Positions 1 to 8,011 of a DNA stretch of 64,000 nucleotides are shown here, piece after piece (within the stretch, counting starts at the first letter, position 1; every line of letters begins with the position of its first letter). Below the pieces are notes generated by a model. That model ran no database searches, was not told the origin of the DNA, and saw only the letters and a list, made by a program, of their open reading frames with translations. Made by a program: the position numbers and the translations under genes. The DNA is taken from NCBI RefSeq assembly GCF_000337535.1, contig NZ_AOIP01000007.1, positions 45,640 to 109,639 of the forward strand, read 5' to 3'. This DNA is from Natrialba aegyptia DSM 13077. GTDB lineage: Archaea; Halobacteriota; Halobacteria; Halobacteriales; Natrialbaceae.

Positions 1-1094
1 ACGCCAACGAGGTCATCGCAAACCGCGCCGCCGAGCTCATGGGCGCGGAAATCGGCGACCGCGTCGTGCACCCGAACGACCACGTCAACTACGGCCAGTC
101 CTCAAACGACGTGATCCCGACCGCGATGCACGTCGCTTCCCTCGAAGCCGTCGAGAAGGACGTCATCCCCGCGCTCGACACGCTCCGCGAGGCGCTCGAA
201 GAGAAGGAAGACGAGTTCGACGACGTCGTCAAAACCGGCCGCACGCACCTGCAGGACGCAACTCCGGTCACGCTCGGCCAGGAGTTCTCCGGCTATCGGA
301 CGCAGGTCGAAAAGGGACTCTCCCGCGTCGACAAGGCCCGCGAGCACCTCGCTGAACTCGCACTCGGCGGCACCGCGACGGGAACCGGCCTCAACACCCA
401 CGAAGAGTTCCCCGGCCGCGCGGCCGAGTACATCACCAAGGAAACAGGCGTCCAGTTCCGCGAGGCGGACAACCACTTCGAAGCCCAGGCGGCCCACGAC
501 GCGATGAGCGAGGCTCACGGCGCACTCCGAGTGGTTGCGGGTTCGCTGAACAAGATCGCCAACGACCTGCGCCTGCTCGCCTCCGGGCCGCGCAACGGTC
601 TCGGCGAGATCGAACAGCCCGAGAACCAGCCCGGCTCCTCGATCATGCCCGGCAAGATCAACCCCGTCGTCGCCGAGGCCGTCAACCAGGTCCACAAACA
701 GGTCGTCGGCAACGACGCCGCCGTCTCCGCCGGCGCTGCGGAGGGCCAGATCGACCTCAACCTCTACAAACCCGTCCTGGCGCACAATTTCCTCGAGTCC
801 GCCGAACTCATCTCGAACGCGAGCCAGGTCTTCGCCACCCGGTTCGTCGACCCGCTCGAGGCCAACGAGGAGTACTGCGCGGACCGCGTCGAACAGTCGA
901 TGGCGATGGCCACCTCGCTGAACGTCCACATCGGCTACGATAAGGCCAGCGAGGTCGCAAAGACGGCCCTCAAGGAAGGCAAGACCGTCCGCGAAGTCGT
1001 CCTCGAAAAGGGCTACCTCGACGAGGACGAGGCCGACGAAGTGCTCGATCCCGCGAAGATGACCGAACGCGGCATCTTGGGTCAGGACGACTAA
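1..1094 (+). CDS. fumC: Fumarate hydratase class II (5' end outside window)
   Basis: Interconverts fumarate and malate in the TCA cycle. The reading frame is open from base 3 to the stop at 1092-1094, so the N-terminus lies upstream and about 363 residues are visible. The fumarase/aspartase superfamily signature GSSIMPGKINP is present (about 648-680), preceded by the substrate-loop motifs QSSNDV (about base 99) and KTGRTHLQDATP (about base 231). An aspartate ammonia-lyase would share these motifs; the active-site context THLQDA and the haloarchaeal gene set favour fumarase. The C-terminus is complete and is followed by a spacer of about 320 bases. Confidence 0.9.
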   Translation, partial: ANEVIANRAAELMGAEIGDRVVHPNDHVNYGQSSNDVIPTAMHVASLEAVEKDVIPALDTLREALEEKEDEFDDVVKTGRTHLQDATPVTLGQEFSGYRTQVEKGLSRVDKAREHLAELALGGTATGTGLNTHEEFPGRAAEYITKETGVQFREADNHFEAQAAHDAMSEAHGALRVVAGSLNKIANDLRLLASGPRNGLGEIEQPENQPGSSIMPGKINPVVAEAVNQVHKQVVGNDAAVSAGAAEGQIDLNLYKPVLAHNFLESAELISNASQVFATRFVDPLEANEEYCADRVEQSMAMATSLNVHIGYDKASEVAKTALKEGKTVREVVLEKGYLDEDEADEVLDPAKMTERGILGQDD

Positions 1095-1412
1095 TCTGAG
1101 ACTCCGTCTGACTGTCTTTCCTTTCGGCTGCGCTTCTCTACTACCACCTCTCCAACACCACTCTCTGGAAGCCACTCTCCTTTCTGACCCCTGATGCGAA
1201 TTGTTGCGTTCTTCCTGCTCTCGTATGCCCCACTCTCTGTGCTTGCACGTACCAACAATCGATGTACTCGTTTCTGCGTAGTATCAGCACCTGACCAGTA
1301 TTTGTTTCCGAACGCTCGATCACGAATCAGCCTAATGGAGCCGTATCACTGATGATTTCTGCGGAATAAAAATACCCAAGCAGTTTTGGGGGATGCTCGC
1401 GTCAGACATAAT
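1095..1412. other. Spacer between fumC and the zinc-finger gene
   Basis: No coding sequence is convincing here. The end nearest 1413 carries an AT-rich stretch (about 1365-1387, with AATAAAAATA and AGTTTTGG) placed about 28 nt before the ATG at 1413, which fits a TATA box for a leaderless transcript. Confidence 0.5.
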
Positions 1413-1646
1413 ATGCACACCTGTCGTAACTGCAACCAGTCGTTCCAGACTGAACTCGCACTCGAACTTCATCGCGACACCTGTCAGGACGGACAACTGT
1501 TCTGTCAGGTCTGTGGCGACCGTTTTCGAGAAGCCGACGCCACACAGGACGGGTGGCACTACGAGTGCCCGAACGAGAACTGCGACGGCGACGGCCTCCA
1601 ACAGGATCTCTACCGCGTCGAAGACGTCCGCGCCGCGACGCACTGA
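1413..1646 (+). CDS. Small two-finger zinc protein, C2H2-like
   Basis: A 77-residue protein. Residues 1-27 form a C2H2-type finger (CRNCNQSF, then HRDTC), and a second Cys pair pattern follows (CQVCGDRF about residue 38, then CPNENC about residue 57). I chose the ATG at 1413 rather than the TTG at 1386 because it begins MHTCRNC directly and sits 28 nt after a TATA-like AGTTTTGG. Haloarchaea encode many such small zinc-finger proteins; some affect biofilm, swarming or stress, but no specific role can be read here. The stop codon TGA is part of a TGAACTCG octamer. Confidence 0.75.
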   Translation: MHTCRNCNQSFQTELALELHRDTCQDGQLFCQVCGDRFREADATQDGWHYECPNENCDGDGLQQDLYRVEDVRAATH

Positions 1647-3205
1647 ACTCGGCCTCGTCTAGCACAGGCTACCCCGTTCTCTTCCTGTAGTCCTCGAGTG
1701 CTCCCCCGCTTGAGTTCTCTGTTTCAGTTCTCCACTCTACTTCTTCGCACGCGGTTATGGCGGGAACCGTATTGGTATAGCGATATTAGATTTATTAGAT
1801 CGAAATCACACACCATAAACATAACATGACTACCAAGAATCGTTGTATCACTACGTACTAGCGCCCGATTGCGACCGTCGTTTACCGTCGCCGACTGATC
1901 CGACACCTCCTCGCCGATCCGGTATTCACCCTCGAATCTACGGGTCGGAAGACAGCACACCAATAGATACCGGAAGATCCGTCTCGATTTCCGAGTTCAC
2001 CTGCAGTCTCCCGTCGTGTTCGGAGCTGTTCTCGAGGCCAGTAACGCTGGCTCGAACGGGGCATCAGTTGCCCTCGTTGTAGTCGACGCTCGAATTTGAC
2101 GACACCTGTACTGTCGGTGTGGTTTCGCCACCTGAATTCCTCGCAAGGTATCGGTCTTCAATCCGGCTGTCGACCGAGGACGATCTCCCGCCTTCGGCAA
2201 CGGTCCACAACGGTCTGTGTCCGGTCTCCGCATCGAACTCGGGCGGTCCGTTCTCGCCATCGCTGTCCCAGTATTCCGAGGCGCCATTGCTTCCCGCACC
2301 GATCCAGTTCGACTACGGCACCGTCCGTTGCCGCTCTGTCTCTCCTCGCGGAATCACCACCCTAACTGACTATGGCTGTCGATCGCGACGAATTCGAACC
2401 CATACTGAACTCGCGGATGAGTGTCTCGCACTGCCAGCCAGGGACTATCGTGACTTGTACGGTTCACCGCCGTACAAACGAACTGTGGACACTCTAATCG
2501 GCCGCCTCGTTCGGTCTTCGTTTTTCTATTCGTTCGGTGCTTCATCCGCTCACATACGTCTCACAGGTCCGTCTTCCGCTCTTTCTCACTCCTGAACCAC
2601 TGGTCGTCCTTGGCCACACGCTGCCGTGTCTCCCGGTCTCGTTCTCGATTCGAGAGCGTCGCAAGCCGAACCGGTCTGGTGCACTACTCGCACCGGCAGC
2701 CCCGCCCGAAAGAATCGATGCCAGTCGATGCGAACCGTCCTCTCTATATTGTCCCCTCCCTTTCGATTGTGCCGTCCCGACAAACTAGAAAAGCGAGGCA
2801 GTCGTCTTCCGCTGATTCACCTTCGCCTCTCTTGTTTTCCACTCGAATGGATTGGCCTCCATTCCACACCGTCCAAACCGTGCATATCGATCTGCTCGCT
2901 ATCGTTCGGCTGAGTCTCGATCGAGACTCCCGAGTGCATTCAACCGAGCGATTCTGACTCCGCCATCGAGTTCGTCTTTCTCAGTTGCCAACACCGGGTT
3001 GTTCTCTTCGCTCTCGAACAGTATTAATATCCGAATACATAGCACCTCCACTGAAGGACTTGTATCTTGATTTATGCCCCGTTAGATATCCTAATCCTAA
3101 TTGGTGTCACCATAATTGCGACACTAGTGGTATCAATAGATGAGATAAGCTCACTTAGCTCGAATAATGGGAATATTGAATATCACGGCGTGTGATAACC
3201 ATCGT
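1647..3205. other. 1.5 kb region without a convincing gene
   Basis: The stretch has lower GC than its neighbours, is rich in CT tracts, and has only short open frames with no haloarchaeal amino-acid signature (few Asp/Glu, many Arg/Ser). Three TGAACTCG octamers lie in or at the edge of it (1645, 1992, 2406). The 3' end (about 3000-3200) is AT-rich promoter-like DNA with a 25-bp imperfect inverted repeat at 3102-3126. It looks like decayed or foreign DNA upstream of a recombinase gene. I could not recognise any parent gene. Confidence 0.5.
3102..3126. promoter_or_regulatory. Imperfect inverted repeat, 9-bp arms with 7-bp spacer
   Basis: Arms TGGTGTCAC and GCGACACTA (7 of 9 positions complementary) flank the AT-rich spacer CATAATT. 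The size resembles a tyrosine-recombinase core site, where two arms of 9-11 bp flank a 6-8 bp crossover region. It lies about 80 bp upstream of a small DNA-binding-type gene coupled to a recombinase. It could instead be an operator for that small protein. Confidence 0.3.
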
Positions 3206-3604
3206 ATGAGCGATTCGGCCGATACATCTAGAAAATCTGTTAAGACATACGTCCCAGCATATCAGAAAGACGAATGGCAATCTCACGCCGACGAACTCGG
3301 TATGAGTCAGAGCGAGTTCGTTCGGACGATGGTCCAGGCCGGTCGAAAGGGCCTCGAACCCGCAATAGCGGAACCCGAATCTCCGGGGTCAAACCCTGGG
3401 GGTAACGGACTCGAAACACAGGTCCTCGAATTACTGTCAGCTGACACGTATTCGTGGGACGAACTCCTCGAAGCAGTCAGCGACGACATCGAGTCACGAC
3501 TCGACGAGACGCTCGAGCAACTGCAGGCGGACAACCGCATTCGATACAGCGGCCGCCACGGCGGCTACACGACGACTGGCGACGGTGGTAGTGATGGCAA
3601 CTGA
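3206..3604 (+). CDS. Small haloarchaeal DNA-binding-type protein (DUF5805-like)
   Basis: 132 residues from the ATG at 3206 (MSDSADTSRKSVKTY); the earlier start at 3167 adds 13 unconvincing residues. The N-terminal 50 residues (KTYVPAYQKDEWQSHADELG, then MSQSEFVRTMVQAGRKG) have a ribbon-helix-helix-like look. The second half (about residues 70-130) reads like a winged-helix segment: DELLEAVSDDIESRLDETLEQL, then IRYSGRHGGY as the wing. I recall this as the DUF5805 family from haloarchaea; that name is from memory. Its 3' end overlaps the recombinase gene by 11 bases, so the two are very likely co-translated. Confidence 0.7.
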   Translation: MSDSADTSRKSVKTYVPAYQKDEWQSHADELGMSQSEFVRTMVQAGRKGLEPAIAEPESPGSNPGGNGLETQVLELLSADTYSWDELLEAVSDDIESRLDETLEQLQADNRIRYSGRHGGYTTTGDGGSDGN

Positions 3605-4631
3605 GGGTGCCGAGGACGTGGATGCCCCGATCGCGTACTTCCTCGACGATCAGCGCTACCATGGGAAGAGCGAACGGACGCTCGAGGCCTACGAGCGCGT
3701 CCTTCGTGAATTCGAGTTATTCGTCGAACAGGAGTTCGAGGCGATTGAGACCATTGGGGAGGCAGACCGGCGGGCCTGTATGGCCTGGATCCACTCCCTT
3801 CGCGGCCAGTTCGAATCGAGTACCATCGCGACGTATGCGTCCTATCTCAACCGCTTTTACGACTATATGACCCGCATCGGTGCGTTTGACGAGAATCCAA
3901 TGGCACTCGTCATGGAGGAACTGTCCGAATCTATCGATACGAACCCGACCAGACGCGAACTCTCCATCAGCGATATGCAGGCGTTCGTCGCCTCGATCGT
4001 GCATCCGCTCGAGCGAGCCGTCGTTGTCATGCTGCTAAAGACGGGAATGCGCGTCGGCGAACTCTGTAACCTCGATTTGCGAGATTTACACGGCGAGTTC
4101 AGCTCGCTCGAACTCGAGTGGACGCCTCGCGTTGAACTCGACCAGCGGCCGTCGTCGGTATATGTGTCTGCGGAGCCGGCACGCGGGACCGTGGTGAACG
4201 GCGAAGAGCGGACGGCCTCGAACAAGCGAAAGCGAGAGACCGTTATTCCGGTAGACACGGAGTTACAGGCCGTCTTGCGCGAGTGGTTGGCTATCCGCCC
4301 CGACCCGGTTTCACCGGCGAGGGCACTGTTTCTCGATACCGGTGAGACGTGGGGTGAGCGCTTGACGCCATCCGATGTGCGCTATATCGTCGAGAAACAC
4401 GCTCGCGAACAGGGGTGGTACCGAACTGGCGGCGGAACGACCGAAAACGTCACGCCGCATTACTTCCGGCACTTTTTCACGACCCACTTACGTGACCGGA
4501 CGGGGGATCGCGGCATCGTTCAGTATCTCCGCGGTGACGTTGCCGGCGACGTGATCGACACGTACACCCACAACTGGGGAGATCGTGTTCGAGAGACCTA
4601 TCTCGACCATATTTACCGGGTAACGGTCTAG
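3594..4631 (+). CDS. Tyrosine recombinase / XerC-XerD-type integrase
   Basis: 345 residues from the ATG at 3594. The N-terminal SAM-like core-binding domain covers about residues 10-110 (SERTLEAYERVLREFELFVE). The catalytic domain carries the full set: Arg in TGMRVGELCNLDL, a Lys in the NKRKRETVIP segment, the H-x-x-R box in PHYFRHFF, a late His in YTHNW, and the nucleophilic Tyr in RETYLDHI near the C-terminus. The enzyme should therefore be active. It is translationally coupled to the preceding small gene. It could be a chromosome-resolution recombinase or the last part of a degenerate integrated element; I saw no tRNA att site nearby. Confidence 0.9.
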   Translation: MATEGAEDVDAPIAYFLDDQRYHGKSERTLEAYERVLREFELFVEQEFEAIETIGEADRRACMAWIHSLRGQFESSTIATYASYLNRFYDYMTRIGAFDENPMALVMEELSESIDTNPTRRELSISDMQAFVASIVHPLERAVVVMLLKTGMRVGELCNLDLRDLHGEFSSLELEWTPRVELDQRPSSVYVSAEPARGTVVNGEERTASNKRKRETVIPVDTELQAVLREWLAIRPDPVSPARALFLDTGETWGERLTPSDVRYIVEKHAREQGWYRTGGGTTENVTPHYFRHFFTTHLRDRTGDRGIVQYLRGDVAGDVIDTYTHNWGDRVRETYLDHIYRVTV

Positions 4632-5115
4632 TTTCTGTCCGATGTGTCGGTACGAGTTCAGCGATCCACGTGATGTCGCTGTCTGTTCTCGGCCGGATAA
4701 ATCACATTCCGATATATAGAAACCGGGAATTTCGACCCGCAGCGGTGGCTTGAATGCGAATGGAATCCACTACTGCGCGGGTATTTGTCGGTAGTCGGCC
4801 TATGCTTGCAGTGACAGAGGAGCCATTGGCTCGAACTCTTCACCCAGTTGGTGTCGGTGGCTCCGCCGACAGTGTAGCGGACGATGGAGAATCGAACGGG
4901 GTTGAAGTGCATCGCCGGCCGGTATCTCCGTCTCGTGAACTGTGACGGGAACGCCGGTGGTTGGCATCTGTGTATGCGTGTGTGGATGTGGCTTGCGTGG
5001 TTACTCTACAATTCCTTTCCGGACGAATGCGCGGTGAGGATCGATACAGAATCCGAGGCGGTTTGGAAGGAACGAGTGCAGTCGCCTCGGCCTCAAGAGT
5101 CTCGGTTATCGACGG
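4632..5115. other. Spacer between recombinase and capB, with a capB-like scrap
   Basis: No intact gene. One TGAACTCG octamer lies at 4653-4660. About 53 bases (4904-4956) resemble part of capB on the minus strand and are listed separately as a pseudogene fragment. Confidence 0.5.
4904..4956 (-). pseudogene. Decayed fragment related to capB
   Basis: By hand alignment, this stretch matches bases about 5346-5399 inside capB at about 43 of 53 positions with one gap. The minus-strand peptide reads VPVTVHETEIPAGDALQ against capB FPVTVHETETPADDVLQ. Most mismatches fall where third codon positions would be, which suggests descent from a coding copy, not a recent slip. Nothing recognisable extends beyond it, so it is a small remnant of a second capB-like sequence or of a rearranged locus. 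Confidence 0.45.
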
Positions 5116-6417
5116 TTAGTTGTCGGGAATCTCTACGGTTTTCGTCTGTTTGGGTGGTTCGGTGGATGCGCTGGGCGAAGCCGCCTCATCTGTGGGGGTC
5201 TGTCGGGGTTCGTCGCTCTGGTCTGCACTGTGCCACGTCTCGGCGGGGAGTTCGCGCTCCTCGATGGCGTCTTCGAGGTCGCGCATGAACGTCGCGACGG
5301 TGTTGCCCATGATGTAGACGGGACGTTCGTTCTCCAACAGCGATTGGAGCACGTCGTCGGCTGGCGTCTCCGTCTCGTGAACCGTGACGGGGAACGCCGC
5401 CTTCCGAGCGAACGCACTCGTCGTTCCGCCGGCGACGTGGACGCGATCGAAGACCGGGTCGTCCCGATCGTACAGGTCATTGAGGTAGTGCAGGAACGAA
5501 ACTGATCGTCCCCGTCTGTCACCGCGGAGGTAAAGGAACGGCTCGATGCGGTCTATCGCCGGGTCTTTTGCGAAGAGTGCTTGGCGTATCATCTCCGTGC
5601 TCTGGACGTCGTTGACTTCCGCTGCGTTGTAGACGCGTCCGCCGGCGAGCTGTTGCCATTCGACGTCCATTTGGTTGCGATACACTGCGAGTTCGTCGTC
5701 CGTCAGCGGGACTTCGTCGATAGCCCGCAGGATTTCGTTGAGCGCGTATATCGACTCGATGCCGGGAATGTGTTCGTATTGTTCGGGGACTGTAACGTGG
5801 CTCACGGTCGCGTTTCGGCGGGCGATTTCGGTCTCGAGAAACTCCCGTATGTGTGGGTCCTGTTCGGCATTGATGACGTGGGTTCCTTCCGGGATTGCGC
5901 GGACCAACCCGCGAGCGACCTTGTACCGGTCGCTGCCGAGGGTCGACAGATGGTCCTCGCGAACGTTGCTCAGCACGACGACGTCGGGATCGACGAATCG
6001 ATCGTTTACCATTCGGGTGGTATACGAGGTGATCGCCTGGTTTTCGACGACCAGTGCGTCGGCTGGCGTGTGCGAACGGATCTCCTGTTCGTTCTCGTAG
6101 AGCGTGACGCGGTGACCGCGAGAAATCGGGTGGGTCTCTCCCGAATGGATCGAGACCGGACGGTTTCCGGTTACCTTCGCGAGCACGTCGTACTCCCTGT
6201 TATAGAGGATGTCGTAGACCCATCGGGTGAGACTCGATTTGCCGCGAGTTCCCGAGATCACGATCTGCGTATCGATACCGTCGAGTCGACGGCTATGGCG
6301 TATCCCGCGAAGACACGCGTGTTTCACATCGCGTACTGCGTTTTCGATCGTGCGTACGATATCCGTTGTGCGAGTTATACCGAGTGGAGAGCTTGCGTTT
6401 TCCTGTTTGTCGCTCAT
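5116..6417 (-). CDS. capB: Poly-gamma-glutamate synthase subunit CapB/PgsB
   Basis: 433 residues. This Mur-ligase-like amide ligase activates the glutamate carboxylate with ATP and extends poly-gamma-glutamate at the membrane. The ATP-binding loop is SGTRGKSSLTR (residues 55-65), and the family motif VVLSNVREDHLSTLGSDR is near the middle. The last 45 residues are a low-complexity Pro/Ser/Thr tail. The gene begins inside the end of capC (4-base overlap), so the two are co-translated in the order capC-capB. Halophilic archaea such as Natrialba make poly-gamma-glutamate as an extracellular polymer. No CapA/PgsA gene is visible in the window. Confidence 0.88.
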   Translation of the reverse strand: MSDKQENASSPLGITRTTDIVRTIENAVRDVKHACLRGIRHSRRLDGIDTQIVISGTRGKSSLTRWVYDILYNREYDVLAKVTGNRPVSIHSGETHPISRGHRVTLYENEQEIRSHTPADALVVENQAITSYTTRMVNDRFVDPDVVVLSNVREDHLSTLGSDRYKVARGLVRAIPEGTHVINAEQDPHIREFLETEIARRNATVSHVTVPEQYEHIPGIESIYALNEILRAIDEVPLTDDELAVYRNQMDVEWQQLAGGRVYNAAEVNDVQSTEMIRQALFAKDPAIDRIEPFLYLRGDRRGRSVSFLHYLNDLYDRDDPVFDRVHVAGGTTSAFARKAAFPVTVHETETPADDVLQSLLENERPVYIMGNTVATFMRDLEDAIEERELPAETWHSADQSDEPRQTPTDEAASPSASTEPPKQTKTVEIPDN

Positions 6418-7574
6418 GCGAGCACCTGTCTGGTGTGATAGTTGGCGATCGGTTGTCGACGCGTTTCGAGACGATGTGCACAGTAGATCCCGAGCAGAAC
6501 GGCACCGAGCAGGACGGCGAATTCAATGGCGGATACCGTGGTTAGGATGCCGGTTCCCCGCGGCTCGACGAACGTTCTCGTCCCGGAGAGGAGCAGGGCG
6601 TAAAGCGCCGCTCCGAGAGCGGCCGATTCGAGGCGTTCAGCGGGTGCGACGCGGTGGATGTTGTACGCGCTAATTCCCGCGAGCAGGACCGTAAAGTAAA
6701 GCGCGAAGCCGACGCTGACGGGGACGACGGCCGCGACGAGAACGCCGTATAGCATCGTCGTAACAACACTGAGGCTCAGCAAGACGCGCCCGTAGATCAG
6801 GGTGACCGCGTTGATCGCGGTGATGGATGCGTAGACGACGACCACGCCGGCGAGGAACACGCCGAGCGTCCACGCGTTCGCGATCGAGAGGGCGACGAGA
6901 AGCGGAATCGCGATCAGTCCGCCGAGTCGGACACCCCACCGGGCGTGTGCTAGTTCGGAGAGGACGAGCCCGCCGAGGAACAAGCAGAGCATCCAGACCC
7001 GAGCGATCGTCGTCGTCGTGGGAACCGAACCGGCGACTGCGTTCCGATACTGAGCAATGTCGGAGGCCGGTGTAAAGAGGATGGACGTGAGGCTCGAGCG
7101 GAGGTGCGTGGCAAGCGTCGGCGAAACGAGCGCGGCCGCGATGGCCACTAATCCGACGAACAGTCCGGCGCTCACGAGGAGATCGAGACGGCGATCCTCC
7201 GGATCGAGTTTGTGATAGTTATACGCGGCAATACCGGGTAAGATGGTCCCGGTGAACGCGAGTTCGACCGTGGAGCCGAGGATCGCCCACCGATTGAAAA
7301 CGAGTGCGAGAGTCACCGGACCGAGCGCGCCGGCGGCGAGACTCACGAGCAGTAGTTGGCGGCCGTAAATCAGCGTGTGCCGTCGAATAAGACCGACCAG
7401 GCAGTACGCGAGAGTCGCCGTGACGAGGAATAGTGGTAGCGCTTCGAACGAATACAGCGAGTACACGGCGAGGAGTGGGACGACGATCACGCCGCCCATT
7501 CGGAGTCCTCGGTACTGTGTGACGCCGATACCGATCGCAATGCCGAGAATCGTAATTGCTGCTGCAACGATCAT
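6414..7574 (-). CDS. capC: Poly-gamma-glutamate membrane subunit CapC/PgsC, internally duplicated
   Basis: 386 residues and almost entirely transmembrane. Bacterial CapC is about 150 residues, but this one holds two copies of the CapC unit. Copy 1 (about residues 20-150) has RGLRMGGVIVVPLLA, HTLIYGRQLLL and PGIAAYNYHKLDPEDR; copy 2 (about 205-345) has WGVRLGGLIAIPLLV, VTLIYGRVLLS and AGISAYNIHRVAPAER. The partner CapB follows with a 4-base overlap. It probably forms the membrane part of the polymerase/export complex. The start is the ATG at 7572-7574. The fused duplication may replace a homodimer. Confidence 0.82.
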   Translation of the reverse strand: MIVAAAITILGIAIGIGVTQYRGLRMGGVIVVPLLAVYSLYSFEALPLFLVTATLAYCLVGLIRRHTLIYGRQLLLVSLAAGALGPVTLALVFNRWAILGSTVELAFTGTILPGIAAYNYHKLDPEDRRLDLLVSAGLFVGLVAIAAALVSPTLATHLRSSLTSILFTPASDIAQYRNAVAGSVPTTTTIARVWMLCLFLGGLVLSELAHARWGVRLGGLIAIPLLVALSIANAWTLGVFLAGVVVVYASITAINAVTLIYGRVLLSLSVVTTMLYGVLVAAVVPVSVGFALYFTVLLAGISAYNIHRVAPAERLESAALGAALYALLLSGTRTFVEPRGTGILTTVSAIEFAVLLGAVLLGIYCAHRLETRRQPIANYHTRQVLA

Positions 7575-8011
7575 GTACTACGCTCCGTTCCGATTTTCGC
7601 AGATCTCTGCTCTCCAGTGTGGCTGTACCGAAGTTCGTACCCGGTACGAATCACCGTAGATTTTGTCATACACGCAAGTGGAAAGTTGCGATGACATCAT
7701 CTTAATACTTTATACCATGTTCTTTAGTTTTGTATTTTCAAAATAATTACTCTGGTGATACTATTGGCTATAAGTAATAGTGATATCTGTTGGCATACTT
7801 CCTGGGAAGAAACAACGGGTAGAGCTATATTCTTAGATATCTGTTGTATAAACTCACCCCAACGAGTATATCGTTCTCAAGAGCCATTTTATAAATTACA
7901 TGTCAGAAACTACAGGTGGAACATGTGTGGTGGTTTATACCAGCCACTTCATTACCCATCTCTCAGTGATTTCACACCGTCGGGCACATCGAATGTTCCC
8001 GTTTCCGACGG
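7575..8011. other. AT-rich leader/spacer upstream of capC
   Basis: About 440 bases, clearly AT-rich between 7660 and 7920. It probably holds the capC promoter and a long leader, since no TATA box is placed close to the capC start. An 11-bp direct repeat, GATATCTGTTG, occurs at 7782-7792 and 7836-7846. No gene is recognisable. Confidence 0.5.

Noticed and set aside
2119..2957. Overlapping plus-strand frames of 95-158 codons in the geneless stretch
   Set aside because: Composition is Ser/Arg/Pro-rich, not acidic, with no domain, promoter or ribosome site. Treated as chance frames.
5581..6438. 285-codon plus-strand frame opposite capB
   Set aside because: Shadow of capB, which has a clear Mur-ligase P-loop and coupling with capC.
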